Below, piece after piece: positions 18,179 through 28,920 of a DNA stretch of 29,348 bases. The notes under the pieces are model-generated. The model worked only from the letters and a program-made list of their open reading frames with translations. It made no database searches and was not told the DNA's origin. How positions within the stretch are numbered: the first letter of the stretch is position 1; each line of letters opens with the position of its first letter. The stretch comes from Chara braunii (taxonomy: Eukaryota > Streptophyta > Charophyceae > Charales > Characeae): NCBI GenBank assembly GCA_003427395.1, contig BFEA01000140.1, forward strand, positions 1,309,982-1,339,329, given 5' to 3'. The position numbers were made by a program, and so were the translations under genes.

Positions 18179-20136
18179 TGGTAGGCATACCTAGAAACTC
18201 TTTGCTCAAAGGTTGGAGCACTGATTTATACCACACAGAAGCAAAAACTACATTGTTAATTGTCATGGCTCGACCGAAGCAGGACGTGGTTTTATTCGGC
18301 CAGTTTGCCAACTTATCCACAACCAGAGCGTTGATCCATTGATCATTTATGGGAGGGCAGCCCAAGGCAGACGTGAGTAACCCAAAGAGTGGAGCCACCA
18401 GGAGGAACAAAGGTATGCGAGGGGGGTCTTTAGGGGTCGTCCCCCTTGATAATGAGTCCACCAACCCTATGTTTTGCTTCCCAATTGACCATCATATTAG
18501 ACACCCGACATAACTTTTCCATTAACTGCTAGATCTTTTCCATGCTACTGGCGATAGCCTCTTCCATAATGGTAAGGTCTCATGTGAACAAAAAAACATT
18601 GAGACTGCATCTTTCGGGGTCCACACGATCTTAATTTTGGTGATGTCCCACGCAGATAAGCTGACAGGGGCTCCATGACGATCAATAAGTGAAATCCCCA
18701 ACGCCATCCCTCTCCCCCCCGTCCCCGAGTTCCCTGAACTCTTCCCCCCACCAAACAATACCTTAGTTGAGCTGAGCTGGTATGGCCGAGACACTATGGA
18801 GCCTGCCCAACACCATCCTGGGGGGACCAGTCAAGATGCAGAAAGTGAATAGGAGGATCAGGTGTCTGCCCTAGTCGCCCCCTGGACGCTGAACCTGCCT
18901 CCTCACCCCCCCTCACAACTGGCCTATCCACCTAAGATGTGGTTGAGAGGACAGGCCCCCGTGTCTACGATGCTACTCAGAACCAGGTAAATCTTGTGGA
19001 AAAAAGGGAGTACTGGCAAAGACACGTGTTGCTCCCCACAAATAGACTGGAGCATTTGTCCACAAAAAAAAAAAAAAGAAGCAATGAGGTCCCCCTGACG
19101 TACTAACTGCTCGAGTTGTATCAATGGGCCTAATAATCCATTCATGGGGACTCCGTTGGACTCCGGTGGTGGCATTCTCACGAAGAATGCGCACCCATTG
19201 TGAAAAAAAAAACCAAAACCCAAAAAGTCCATTTTTTGAAAACTTTTATCCCAGTCTACGTGGTCGTAAGCTTTCTCAAAATTTAGAAAGATAAACGTAA
19301 AATTTTGGTGTGCGTGTTTTGCCAATTGGAGCATTTCGTGAACCAACATGACATTTTCCTAAATATTTTTATACTGCATAAAGCCCATTTGTGAGGGATG
19401 AATGGTATTCTCCATCACCGAGATCATCCTGTTGGGTAAAGCTTTGGCCAAAATTTTGTATAGTACATAAGAGTGACAGGTCGATCGTTTCTTATATTAT
19501 GTTTCTCCCCCTTCTTGTATTGGAGAGAGAACACTTATTGGCCAACCACCTCCCCCATACCTCTTGTGAGGCAAACTTCGTTGTAATAGTCCATCATATC
19601 TCGATTCATGAAGTCCCATGTGGATTCCAAAAATTCCTTAGGAAACCCGTCTATGCCCGAAGTTTTTCTTCATCCGTTTGCCTGAGAGTTTACCATAACT
19701 TCTATTTGGAGAGAGGGGTCTCAACGCATACCCTCTAGGCCGAGGAGAGTGATTTATCTAAGGGTGTAAGGAATTCCTCAATCTGTTGTTGGTCGGTCCC
19801 CTCATCGGTAGGAGAGATGTGCGAGGCAAGGAGATGTGTGAAAAAATCTCGTACTATTTTAACACACCTGGTTGCAAGCAAAGCAAAACTTCCCTTATCT
19901 ACCTCTGGGTCGTGAAGGGCTTCCACGATGTTGCACTTCGCTTTGGCACAGGCGCCCCTCCCGCTTGTTCAAGGTACACCTCCCCTTTTAAGCAATGGTT
20001 GCGCTCCTTCCCCCTTTGCACACTCGGTCAACAACGTCTTCCAATCTTCCATCAGACGACCGTGTATCCACTCTCCATCTCTTGACATCCATCATCTTGG
20101 TCCCGTTCTATCTGGCGACTTCTCCCTCCGCGCCCC
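18179..20136 (-). pseudogene. LINE (non-LTR retrotransposon) ORF2 remnant, antisense
   Basis: Read on the minus strand, from right to left: EALHDPEVDKGS..VRDFFTHLL near 19926-19840, YKILAKALPNRM and IHPSQMGF near 19460-19370, NFEKAYDHVDW near 19280-19240, LVRQGDLIA near 19100, and GRAMTINNVVFASVWY near 18290-18240. Order and spacing fit an L1-like ORF2 reverse transcriptase followed by the post-RT region. A frameshift or stop lies near 19350, and the catalytic YADD box is not recognisable near 18950. The right edge is cut by the element B LTR at 20137, and the left edge abuts the LTR fragment. Confidence 0.8.
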
Positions 20137-20699
20137 TGTGACGAACCACTTCCCGACCCCGTGCCATCTTTCGTACCCTTTCTTTTGCTTGTATTATACC
20201 TACCCCAGGAAAACCCCGTTTTGAGTTCTTGCTTTCGGGTGCCGCATTTTCCTTTTTGAAGAGCTTTTTTTTCGACTACTGAGTTCTGTTGTTCTTCTTG
20301 CAAAGTCGAGAAATATATGGGAATTTACGTACGCCCTAGCGAGCGCACTGGGAATTGGGCTCCGTAGTCGGGAATTTTGGGATAAGCGGAACTTCGACAT
20401 GGCCTTTTTGAGTGAGTAGATGTTTTTGGGCGCGTCGGGGAAAACTCTCGAAATTTTGCGTGAATACGAATAGGCGTAGGATTTTCTTTTTCCGCGTAGC
20501 TTTTTCGCGCGCGGATATGGTGATCTCAATTTTGAATTAGGATAGAAGTAAGTTGTAACTGTTTCGGTGCCTTTTTCTTTTTTTTGTTGACGGCGCCGTG
20601 CATGCAAAAGCTTCCTCCTCTCTGTCCCCCGCATCACTCCCTCCTGCGCCTCCCTTCCCTTCTCCCTTTTTTTTCTCTCTCCCCGTAACTGTTTTTCCT

Positions 20700-20702
<3 letters not shown>

Positions 20703-20757
<55 letters not shown>
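20703..20757 (+). repeat. (CT)n microsatellite in element B LTR
   Basis: About 27 CT units in U3, at a position where element A's LTRs have only a short CCCTCTCTGC. This is an expansion independent of the one at 13401. Confidence 0.9.
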
Positions 20758-20759
<2 letters not shown>

Positions 20760-21094
20760 GCCTTGCTTTCGCTCGCCCATTTCCCTTTCTTGATTATCTG
20801 AATCTTGGACCCGTCTTGCGCCACCTCTCGCGCCTTTTCTCTTCTTACCCTGTAAGTTTGGTGTATGACGCCCGGTCGATCCCCCGATAACTCCCGCTCG
20901 CCAATCAAGTGCATGGATCGATAGGACCTTCCTATCGCGCGACGAACCTGATTGGTTGAACCTTGAGTTCCGAGGGATCAGCATGGCGTTCGTAGAGCAC
21001 TCCTCTTACACCTCAAAGTCTTCTCTTTCTGCTTCTCCTCTTACACCTCAACTTTCCTGTCGCCTTCTCCCCCTTCTATCTCCCCTGTCGCAAC

Positions 21095-21101
21095 TATAAA
21101 A
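21095..21101 (+). promoter_or_regulatory. TATA box of element B LTR
   Basis: TATAAAA in the context GTCGCAACTATAAAA, equivalent to 1617 in element A, with both CCAAT boxes about 150-195 bp upstream. Confidence 0.65.
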
Positions 21102-22094
21102 CCCGCAAGCGCATCTGCAAAGCTCTCTTACTTTCTCAACTCTCGAGCCAGCTTCCGGGAAGCAGTGGCTAGGCAGAGTGTTTCAAGTAAGTCGGAAAGT
21201 CCTGTCGAGCTGACGATAGACTGGTCGGTTAAGCGCTAGATCGCCACGACGGACTGTGAGATCTGGGTGAACCATGTCGAGTTTACGACAGCGGGGTGAC
21301 GATCGCAGTGGTGGGAGTTAGCACGCGACGGTCGGGACCGTCGGTGCGGATATGAGGATCGATGTTGAGTTGATTGGCCCGGGGCCATATTGGAATTAAT
21401 GGCGAATACGCCTTTGTTGCGGATTGTTATCTTTGGCGTGAGTGTACGGCGGTGACNCCGAACTNTTCTCTTCCTGGATCTTGTCCTCTTCTATTCTAGA
21501 CTTTCTTTCCCCCGACACTCTCTCTCTCTCACTTTCTCTTTTTGAATGATGANGCGTCTNAATGATTGTCCCTCTCTTGAGTAGNAATGAGTTGGCATCC
21601 TGCTTCTGTGTGAAAGAACTTCTTNTGNAANTCTTCCATTAGTTTCCTNGGTAATCCTCCTACGCAAAGACCCCGTCTACTTGTCTTGTGAACGGTGTAT
21701 GCGTGTGTATTGTGCAATGCGATCCATCTTTTCCTGTGCATTTTTGCACCTTCCACAGTAAATGCATGTATAGAGATGCGTGACTTTTCCAAATTGATTA
21801 GACGAGTGTCGTCGGGATTTTGTTCGAGAACGCAAGAGTGTTTGGATCTGTAGCTCTGTTTGCACTACGCATGCCATCTGCCTTATGCTGCACGACATCA
21901 GCAACCGAACCACGAGGTGACCCTGAGAAACAAGGCACCTAGGGACCAACGTTCTGTTGAACTGATCGGTCCCGTAGTCATATGAGTGATCTAGCTGATC
22001 TGTGTTTGCTCTCTCTCTCTCTTGTATCAAAAAGATTGATTGGGGGACGCGCGAATCGCTTTTGTTCTTAATGACGTCTCCAAATATTTTGTGA

Positions 22095-22607
22095 TTGATT
22101 GACCCTTCGATTGGGCGCCAGCCTCCCGTATCTCCCATCCCAACGCGACTTTTTCCTTACAGTGAGGAAAGGACACGTGTATGTGAGTGGGACGTACGAG
22201 AAGCCGTTGCACAAATCGGCGGGCAGTATTACTTCTCTCCAGACAACTGTTGTTCTGGGTTCGTCGAAGCCGGGTTTGTAATTATCGATACGCACTTCCC
22301 ACCTTACTCGGTATTATTGTCATTTAACATGTTAATCGTCATTCCGTGGACGGCAGTAGAACCCCACTGGCCGCGCACTCTGTGCACCGAATGTCATCGT
22401 TTTGATCACTACGAAACGAAGGGCTTCCACTACCGAATACGAAGTGAGGACGAGCATAAGGAAAGAGTCACTCGGCTGAGACCATCCACGTCGGATTTGG
22501 AACTGACCAGGGAACGAAGACGAGATCTGGTACGAAAACGAGACACGCGAAGCATGCCAGAGCCTTTCCGTTCTAAACGACGGGTTGTAGCTCGGTGGGA
22601 ACCCTGA
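22095..22607 (+). CDS. LTR-encoded basic protein, element B copy (no ATG)
   Basis: A 170-codon open frame aligned with 2662-3201 from about its residue 5 to its end (SIGRQP..., ..FPYSEERTRVCEWDV..., LCTECHRF, SEDEHKER, RRRDLVRKRD, RSKRR). It has no frameshift relative to A over its whole length. The initiating ATG region differs: a TGA at 22092-22094 lies just upstream and no early in-frame ATG exists, so the start has been lost or translation begins elsewhere, for example on a spliced RNA. The excess of synonymous over replacement differences between the two copies supports former protein function. Confidence 0.6.
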   Translation: MIDPSIGRQPPVSPIPTRLFPYSEERTRVCEWDVREAVAQIGGQYYFSPDNCCSGFVEAGFVIIDTHFPPYSVLLSFNMLIVIPWTAVEPHWPRTLCTECHRFDHYETKGFHYRIRSEDEHKERVTRLRPSTSDLELTRERRRDLVRKRDTRSMPEPFRSKRRVVARWEP

Positions 22608-22843
22608 CAATACTTTTTGATTGAATTTGAATCTTTCTAATTTTGGGCCGTGTCCGCGCGCGGCTTCCGCAACGCGGGAAACGATCGACTTGCTCCATCA
22701 GACCAACACGGGGGATTTCAGTTCCGGCTGTGTCCCGACACTCAATTTCCAAAAATCCTTGGCACACCCCATCTTGCTGTTTTTCTGGGCCTCTTTTCCG
22801 CACAGCTAACACTCCGAACGGAAGACAGCACAGGGCGTGAGGT

Positions 22844-22856
22844 TGGTATCGGAGCC
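22844..22856 (+). other. Primer-binding site of element B
   Basis: TGGTATCGGAGCC, identical to the site at 3424-3436, again matching the initiator-Met tRNA complement at 12 of 13 bases. Confidence 0.8.
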
Positions 22857-22979
22857 GACACGTGTCGATTCTGATGATAGTAAGTCGAACTGGCGAGAGG
22901 TAGGAGAGACCCTCAACTAGCTCGTCGAGATCGCCCCGTAACCAGGTTTCAGTCTAGTGTGGTTGCACCAACAATACCA

Positions 22980-24350
22980 ATGGTGGACGGTACGAGGGTG
23001 ATCGTTAGCATCCCTGCCCCGTTTCCCTTCTTCCCTAAACATACCCATCCCGAGGCTTGGCTGGAAGCTGTCGAAGCTCAAAACTACAGCGCAGGGGATC
23101 TTCCCCGTGTTCTGATATTACTACTTCGCAACACATCACATGACTAGTTTAGAAAACATACGCGGGTAGATTGGGATACTTTCAAGCGAGCATTCTTGGC
23201 TCGATTCGATACAGTTAGTGAAGATGCCGCCTGGTATGTACTCAAAAATCGACCGCAAGGACCAGGGGAATTATTGCCCGATTTCGTCGATCGATTTCAA
23301 ACCACGTTGGATAAATTTGGGTGAGACGAGAATTCCGCTCGAGACTTGTTTATTGATCACCTTCGAAGTCCGACCTTGAAAGGGAAACTGCAGAAAAAGG
23401 TTCCGCCGAAAACAACCCAGTTATCGGCTATCATCACTAAACCGTTGGAGCTAGACTTGACTGATACAAAAAAATACATCAGCCAGGGAGACGAGGATAT
23501 TACAGATACCATACGGGATGTAACGGCCAAGAGGCGATCATGGCTACAAGCAGTCGAACGGTTTTATTCCCGCCCCGATCATGACCTTCCCGGCGGAATC
23601 ATCTCCGATATCCCGGTTGCTTCCCTTCCCTCTCCTCCGGTGAATCAATCAATCGCAGCCGGGATAAGCGAAACCCCATCCGAACTCCCCTCGCCAGCCA
23701 TAACCAATTTGCATCTTGCCCAGTTGATCCATACGGTCACTACCAAGCAGTCTGAATGGATGAGTAACCTGATCCAACTGCAGGCGGCTCATATGCGGTG
23801 GATGAAACAGATAATGAGCAGGCTCATTAAGCCTAACCCAACTCCTGCTCGGCCTGTCCCTGCATCGTTTCCACTCTTACCTGCCCCACCTGCTCCAGGG
23901 TTCGCGCAGCAGTTCCCTCATCTAGCTAATCCAGCAGGGACGATCGAATGCTTTGACTGCAAGCAGCCCGGGTATTTCGCCCGGGATTGTCCGCAACCGA
24001 AACGTAATCAGTCTCCCCTGCGGCGGCCCCCGTCGCCCTTAATCAGGGACGAGTGGGCGCTCTGATGGATACGGATCACATGTAGCATATGCCACAGAAC
24101 AACCCTCCCCTTCGATGGCAACGACATCGACATCGGGAGCTTCTTCCCCCGACGCTGCCGACGTGGTCGATCCTCTCGAGTATCTCCATCTCGCAGGCAT
24201 GATCGGAGCAATGCGATCGGTCCCAAATGATCTCGAGTGGGTCGATCGCGAATCCAATCCAGGACCGCAGTTTCGGACAGGAGATATTGACGTACTGAGA
24301 ACACTCAAGCAGTTAGACATTCGCGTGCCCATCCCAGTGGGACATCTGCT
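22980..24350 (+). pseudogene. gag: Gag of element B
   Basis: The first in-frame ATG is at 22980; alignable sequence begins earlier, as in A. Gag domain as in element A (HPEAWLEAVEAQNY..). TAG at 23145-23147 (TGG in A) and TGA at 23322-23324 (CGC in A) interrupt it; it also has a 15-bp in-frame insertion near 23205. The zinc knuckle at 23949-23990 reads CFDCKQPGYFARDC, so the ligand His is Tyr. A one-base loss near 24020 and a second indel near 24080 shift the frame in the linker. Confidence 0.82.
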
Positions 24351-25069
24351 CACCATATCTGAAGTGGCAAACGATAAGCTTCTACAACAATGCCAGAAAA
24401 ATCAAAAGTGTTTCACTTATCAACGCATACAACGGATGTTGAAGAAGAAAGAAGAAAGCGAGGAAGTCGTACTCCCTGAGCCTGACACGAAAAAGCCGGA
24501 ACCTGAAGCCACACGAATAGCAGCGATCTCTTTAGCAGAAAAAGATCACTTCGTACGAGCTCGGCCGGTGCTATGGAAAAGTGCGGAATGTGACTGTGAA
24601 GTATGGGGCAAACCGTTTGATGCCCTTATTGACACAGGGTCTTCTGCTGTGACCATATCATTGGATTCCTCAATCTCGCAAAGACAATTATGTCTCTGCG
24701 GACGAGGAAGCAATGAACATCGTAGGCATTATCGAGAATGTGGCCGTAAAAGTTGGACGAGTACACGCCCTTGTTAGCGCGCTCGTAATAGATGTACGAT
24801 CCTATTCTGTGTTGTTGGGATTACCTTGGGCAATGGCGGTGGGCGCACGTCTGCATTTCGATTCGAAACAATTGGTGCTTACACAAACTGGGGGAAAGCC
24901 TCAGGCTGTTCCTCTGCGGGTTTCCACCCGAACGATAAAACGGGTTCCTAACTCTTCCCAAATAGGGATGATCCGATACATTGATCCCGATGAATGCTCT
25001 CCCTCGCGCCTCGGGGATGAAATCAGGGAACAAGAACATGAAGAAGAGATGCCTAGCGAAGAAGAATGA
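24351..25069 (+). pseudogene. Aspartic protease region of element B
   Basis: DALIDTGSSAV with DTG at 24631-24639 is intact. About 30 bp found in A (within 5254-5290) are missing near 24668, shifting the frame; the remainder (NIVGIIENVAVKVGRVHALV..VLLGLPWAMAVG) continues in another frame from about 24713. TGA at 25067-25069 replaces TGG of element A. Confidence 0.82.
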
Positions 25070-26600
25070 AAACATCTGGTTGAACTTTTCGAACATGAAA
25101 CCCCCGAAGAGTTTCAAGTGTGCCCCGACACCACCCGAAGCTTCCGCGTAGATTCCCAGGACAATGCATTCACGCCTCTAACAACCCAGGTCAGTCCTTC
25201 AGTCCTCCTCGGAGAACCCATATTGCAAGTTTCCGACCTGCCTGATGATTTGGAACCCCCTCGCACATTGTACGAGGGAGCTCTTTCCTTACAAACGCGT
25301 TATCAACAAACGGAACAGTATTTGGATGTCTATGTTTTTCCGCCCCGACCGTTACTAACGACAGGAGCTACCATCGCCTTGATTAAACAAGAGGCGGAAG
25401 CACCGTTAAGTGACGTGCCTAATCTGATGCAAGAAATGACGGATCTAACAGGGCTAACTGTGGAACCAACTTTGGTGAGCTCAGAGACCGACGCTGAAAC
25501 TAAAGAAACGGAGATGATCAGCCCCGCTGAGTCCCAGATGATAGCAACTGTCTTTTCTGTTCGCACCAGTAGTTCCGTTTTCTCTAGTGTCGGTGAACGG
25601 CGGGAACAACCGATTGATTGGGTCGATATGTCCCTCAAGATTTCCGGGGAATCAACAATCCCCCTCCCGGGTCATGTTCCTACGGAACTCCGGAAGTCGT
25701 TAATCCGTGTGTTAAATGGTTACGCAGAAATACTGAGCGTGCACGATAATGATATCGACTTAACTAATGTGATTGAGCATGCTATACTCACAGAAGATCA
25801 TCCGCCCATTAGCTGCACTCCCTATCGATACTCGCCAGCTCAAAGAGCGGCCGCTTTTCAGCGGATTAAGGAGTTTGAAGCTAATGGATGGATCGAACCT
25901 GCCATAGGTCCGTGGTCTTTTCCCGTAGTAATGGTACCTAAAAAGGCCGGAGGGATTCGCATTTGCATTGATTATCGAAAGTTGAATGATATCACGATTA
26001 AAGATGTTTATCCCCTCCCCCGGATTGATGAGTTATTGGATGCGATTGGGGGTGCTCAATTTTTCAGCAAGTTTGATGTTCGTCATGGGTTCCATCACCT
26101 TCTTGTCCGGGAGGAAGATCGACCGAAAACAGCGTTTGTGCTTTTCGAAGGTACGTGACAATGGATTCGATGTCCGATGGGTATCTGCAACACCCCTGCG
26201 ACTTTTCAGCGGGCTATGAACATGGCTTTTCAGAATTTCGTACGGAAGACTCGTCTAGTGCAGAGCATCATCAACTATTGCGTGATTGTGTACATGGATC
26301 ACATCCTAGTGTATTCGAGCTCCTACGAGGGACACGTGCAGCACATCGAATGGGCACTACATGCGTTACGAGATGCAGGTTTCAAGGTGGCGCTTGAGAA
26401 GTGTCAGTTTTTCCTCACCACTATTTATTTTTTGGGGCACGTGGTGACAGACAAGGAACTCCAACCGGAGCCGCAGAAGGTGGCAGCTGTCAGGGACGCG
26501 CCAGTACCTACCACTATCACGCAAGTTCGCGCCTTTTTAGGCCTAGCCTCGTATTACCGAAGATTTATCAAGGGCTTCGCGGCGACTGCGGGACCCCTCA
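25070..26600 (+). pseudogene. Linker and reverse transcriptase of element B, catalytic Asp lost
   Basis: Open from 25070 to TGA 26156-26158 (TGG in A), then open again in the same frame. RT motifs: GGIRICIDYRKLND, FSKFDVRHGFHH with Asp at 26075-26077, GICNTPATFQ, then YMDH at 26291-26302 in place of YxDD. The second catalytic aspartate of the metal-binding pair is His, so the enzyme would be inactive even without the stop. LGHVVT and RAFLGLASYYRRF follow intact. Confidence 0.9.
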
Positions 26601-27123
26601 CAAATCTTCTGCGAAAGGATCAGCCGTTGATCTGGACGTCGGAGTGCGATCAAGCGTTTTCCAAACTTAAGGCTGCTCTCATTTCGGCTCCGGTCCTTAT
26701 AAGACCAGATTCCGAAAAAACCTTTTATTCTCATCACGGACTGGCAGCCAGAGGCGATTTCGGCGATCCTTGCCCAGGTGGGACCAAGCGGACTCGAGAG
26801 TGTGGTAGAGTATGCGTCCAAATCAGTACCCGCCTGCAAGCGCAACTACGCCGCTCCGACGGGAGAATGCTATGCGGCTCTCTGGGGCTCTGAAAAAGTC
26901 GAAGGATTACTCAGGCATGATCCGGCGATGGGCAACGGTGCTGCAGAGCATGGACTTTGACATTCCTCATCGAAAGCACGAGAGACACGGGAATGTGGAC
27001 AGACTGACACAATTGCACCGGCCTGAGAAGGTTCCAAAAGGTGAGGAGGTAATTCCGTGGAACGCACCCGAACAGGAGATCGGTCCTCGGTACGGCCAAG
27101 TGGAGATCTTATCGAAGCAGTAA
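26601..27123 (+). pseudogene. RNase H of element B, with deletion
   Basis: A one-base change near 26720 shifts the frame within the first RNase H strand. About 71 bp are missing near 26888, removing the segment that in A encodes SHFRAYLYG through TDHEP and hence a catalytic Asp. The end aligns (HERHGNVDRLTQL...ILSKQ) and terminates at TAA 27121-27123, the same place as the TGA in element A. Confidence 0.85.
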
Positions 27124-27193
27124 GTGACACAAGGACTAATTTGCCTGCTCTACTCTCTCCACCATTCAGTCCTGTCTCTCCCCTTCTGTCATC
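27124..27193 (+). promoter_or_regulatory. Pyrimidine-rich spacer with acceptor-like AG (copy B)
   Basis: 70 nt between the RNase H stop and the integrase ATG. It carries a branch-point-like CTAAT at 27135-27139, a pyrimidine run TGCTCTACTCTCTCCACC, then ATTCAG ending at 27169. Length differs by two from the A spacer, so the frame relation between RNase H and integrase is not conserved, which argues against a programmed frameshift. Confidence 0.4.
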
Positions 27194-28648
27194 ATGACTA
27201 CCCCGCTTGCCTCCTCAACCCCTTCTTCTCCTACTAATTCTGCCCCTCTCACTTCCTCGGCTTTCGTCGCCACCCTTCCCGATAAATTCTGCTATTTTTG
27301 CACGTGTATTGCACGAGTTTATGGGGTCGATTGTCATCCCTTCGAGACCGGATTTGTCGATTGGGTAGAATGTGCCACGTGTGTCAACCGTGCGCATGGG
27401 GCCTGCGTTCGATATCGGACGAATAGTAAGGAATGGAGGTGCTCCCTGTGTAGAACGAACAAGCTCCCCACGGAGCTTCGATTCGAGGCTGCCCGTACGG
27501 ACGGCCCTGAATACAATGAAAAATACCGACGAGCGGAGGTTTGGACGGATCAAATTTTGTTAGCAAAATTAGCGAGATTATCGTTGGGCCACCTCACCAA
27601 ACACGACAAGCGTAGGGCAACCGAGAGATCTCGGGACTATAGATGGATCAACGGTCACTTGGAAAAGCGTAAAACTGATGGGTCGGGTTCGTGGTTGACA
27701 GTTCCCCATCCATTCCAGAGATACGATTGGATCCGATCTGCTCATGAAGAACAGGCCGCTCATTTTGCGATACGTATCACGGAGGCAACTGTAGACCAAA
27801 ATCGATGGTTCTGGTCCAATATACGAAATGATGTCAAATACATTATCGCTAACTGCCTGGTTTGTGCCGCTAATCGCGCCCCTATACGGGGACCAAACAC
27901 GATCGTGCCAATAGAAGTAGAGCGTCTCTTTCAGCGAGTCAGTTTGGACACGACAGATATTGACGTGCCACCTGGCCCAAACCACTGTGAATACTCTATC
28001 CTGTTGGTTTTAATTGACCATTTTTCCAAATACATCGAAGTCTATCCCAGTAAGACCCGAAAGGCCGCAGACATAGCCACGTACATCGAACGATTCCTCT
28101 ATACCCATCTAGATATAGAAGAAATTCTAACTGACAATGGGTCAGAATTCAAAGGCGAGGTAGAAGAATTGCTTGCGCGAAGGGGTGTCGCGCTCCGACA
28201 TACGGCACCCCACGTGTCCCAGTCGAACGGGTTGGCCGAGAACGCCAACCGTATGATTAAAACCGCCCTTCGCAGGAACTTAGCGGCACACGACACGCGT
28301 CCGTGGCCCGAGATCATATATCAGATCGTCAGCATCCACCGGGCCAGCCCTCACGAGTCTACGGGGTTCACCCCCTTTCAGCTTCGAACTAATAGCCTCC
28401 CCTGTGTCGATTACCGGGCCAACTCGAAAATTGCCGAAGCAGGGGGTAGAGACACGTGTGCGGCCCTCAAGGCTAAGGCCAGAAGGTACACTGATTTAAT
28501 GGAACGGGCCGTTCCGAAGCTGGCCCGAAAAAGACAAAGGATGACCGAGCTGGCCCACGGTAGACAGGTCCGTAGCTACGAGGCCCGGAACGGGAATGCT
28601 GGGCCCCAGTACGAGTATAAACTGGGGGACCTAGTGCAGGTACGTTAA
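27194..28648 (+). CDS. PHD-finger integrase of element B (484 aa open frame)
   Basis: Best preserved protein of the window. ATG 27194 follows the pyrimidine spacer. Residues 1-32 are S/T/P-rich. Residues 33-86 form a C4HC3 PHD pattern (C33, C36, C60, C63, H68, C71, C83, C86; W81 before the last pair; W57 before the third Cys). Residues 87-170 are a charged linker. The HHCC site is H184, H190, C221, C224. The DDE core has D252 (SLDTTD), D314 (TDNGSEF) and E349 (SNGLAEN). A C-terminal part follows. TAA at 28646-28648 stands where A has AAA; beyond it the same frame stays open through a KLAPKF..CFRVVELG segment and an S-rich acidic tail to TGA 28922-28924, so the ancestral protein was about 575 residues. 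PHD fingers read histone H3 tails in many proteins; a targeting role here is inference. Confidence 0.85.
   Translation: MTTPLASSTPSSPTNSAPLTSSAFVATLPDKFCYFCTCIARVYGVDCHPFETGFVDWVECATCVNRAHGACVRYRTNSKEWRCSLCRTNKLPTELRFEAARTDGPEYNEKYRRAEVWTDQILLAKLARLSLGHLTKHDKRRATERSRDYRWINGHLEKRKTDGSGSWLTVPHPFQRYDWIRSAHEEQAAHFAIRITEATVDQNRWFWSNIRNDVKYIIANCLVCAANRAPIRGPNTIVPIEVERLFQRVSLDTTDIDVPPGPNHCEYSILLVLIDHFSKYIEVYPSKTRKAADIATYIERFLYTHLDIEEILTDNGSEFKGEVEELLARRGVALRHTAPHVSQSNGLAENANRMIKTALRRNLAAHDTRPWPEIIYQIVSIHRASPHESTGFTPFQLRTNSLPCVDYRANSKIAEAGGRDTCAALKAKARRYTDLMERAVPKLARKRQRMTELAHGRQVRSYEARNGNAGPQYEYKLGDLVQVR
27290..27451 (+). other. PHD-finger pattern in integrase N-terminus (copy B, intact)
   Basis: Complete ligand spacing CX2C-X23-CX2C-X4-H-X2-C-X11-CX2C, with Trp at the conserved place two residues before the final Cys pair. 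The X23 loop is at the long end for PHD fingers and contains an extra Cys-His pair (C47, H48). Confidence 0.85.
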
Positions 28649-28920
28649 TGTGCACGCGACCGGAAACTCGCTCCGAAGTTCTCCGACTGTTTTCGCGTTG
28701 TCGAACTCGGGCCCAACGGCGCCAACACGGTACGCATCGCGCCTGAGGCTAGCGCTAGCCATAGCTCCGTCCCCATCGTCAGACATACCTCCTACCTCCG
28801 TCTCCTTCCTCCTTCCGATTTTCCTCTCTCTTCTTTCTCGGGAAGCGAGGGAAACAACGACGATCTAACCCTCTCTCCTCTTTCTCCCTCTTGTCCCTCG
28901 TCCTCCTCTCCGACCTCGCC

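Larger units (their letters stand above)
20137..22843 (+). repeat. 5' LTR of element B
   Basis: It starts TGTGACGAACC and ends just before the PBS at 22844. It contains a (CT)n run at about 20703-20757, CCAAT boxes at 20901 and 20951, TATAAAA at 21095-21101, the 13-bp palindrome at 21151-21163 and the LTR-encoded frame. Nine single Ns between 21457 and 21650 mark uncertain base calls. It is clearly more diverged from element A's LTRs than those are from each other. Confidence 0.88.

Noticed and set aside
27578-27985. 135-codon minus-strand frame over integrase
   Set aside because: Antisense shadow of the integrase frame with no protein-like motif of its own.
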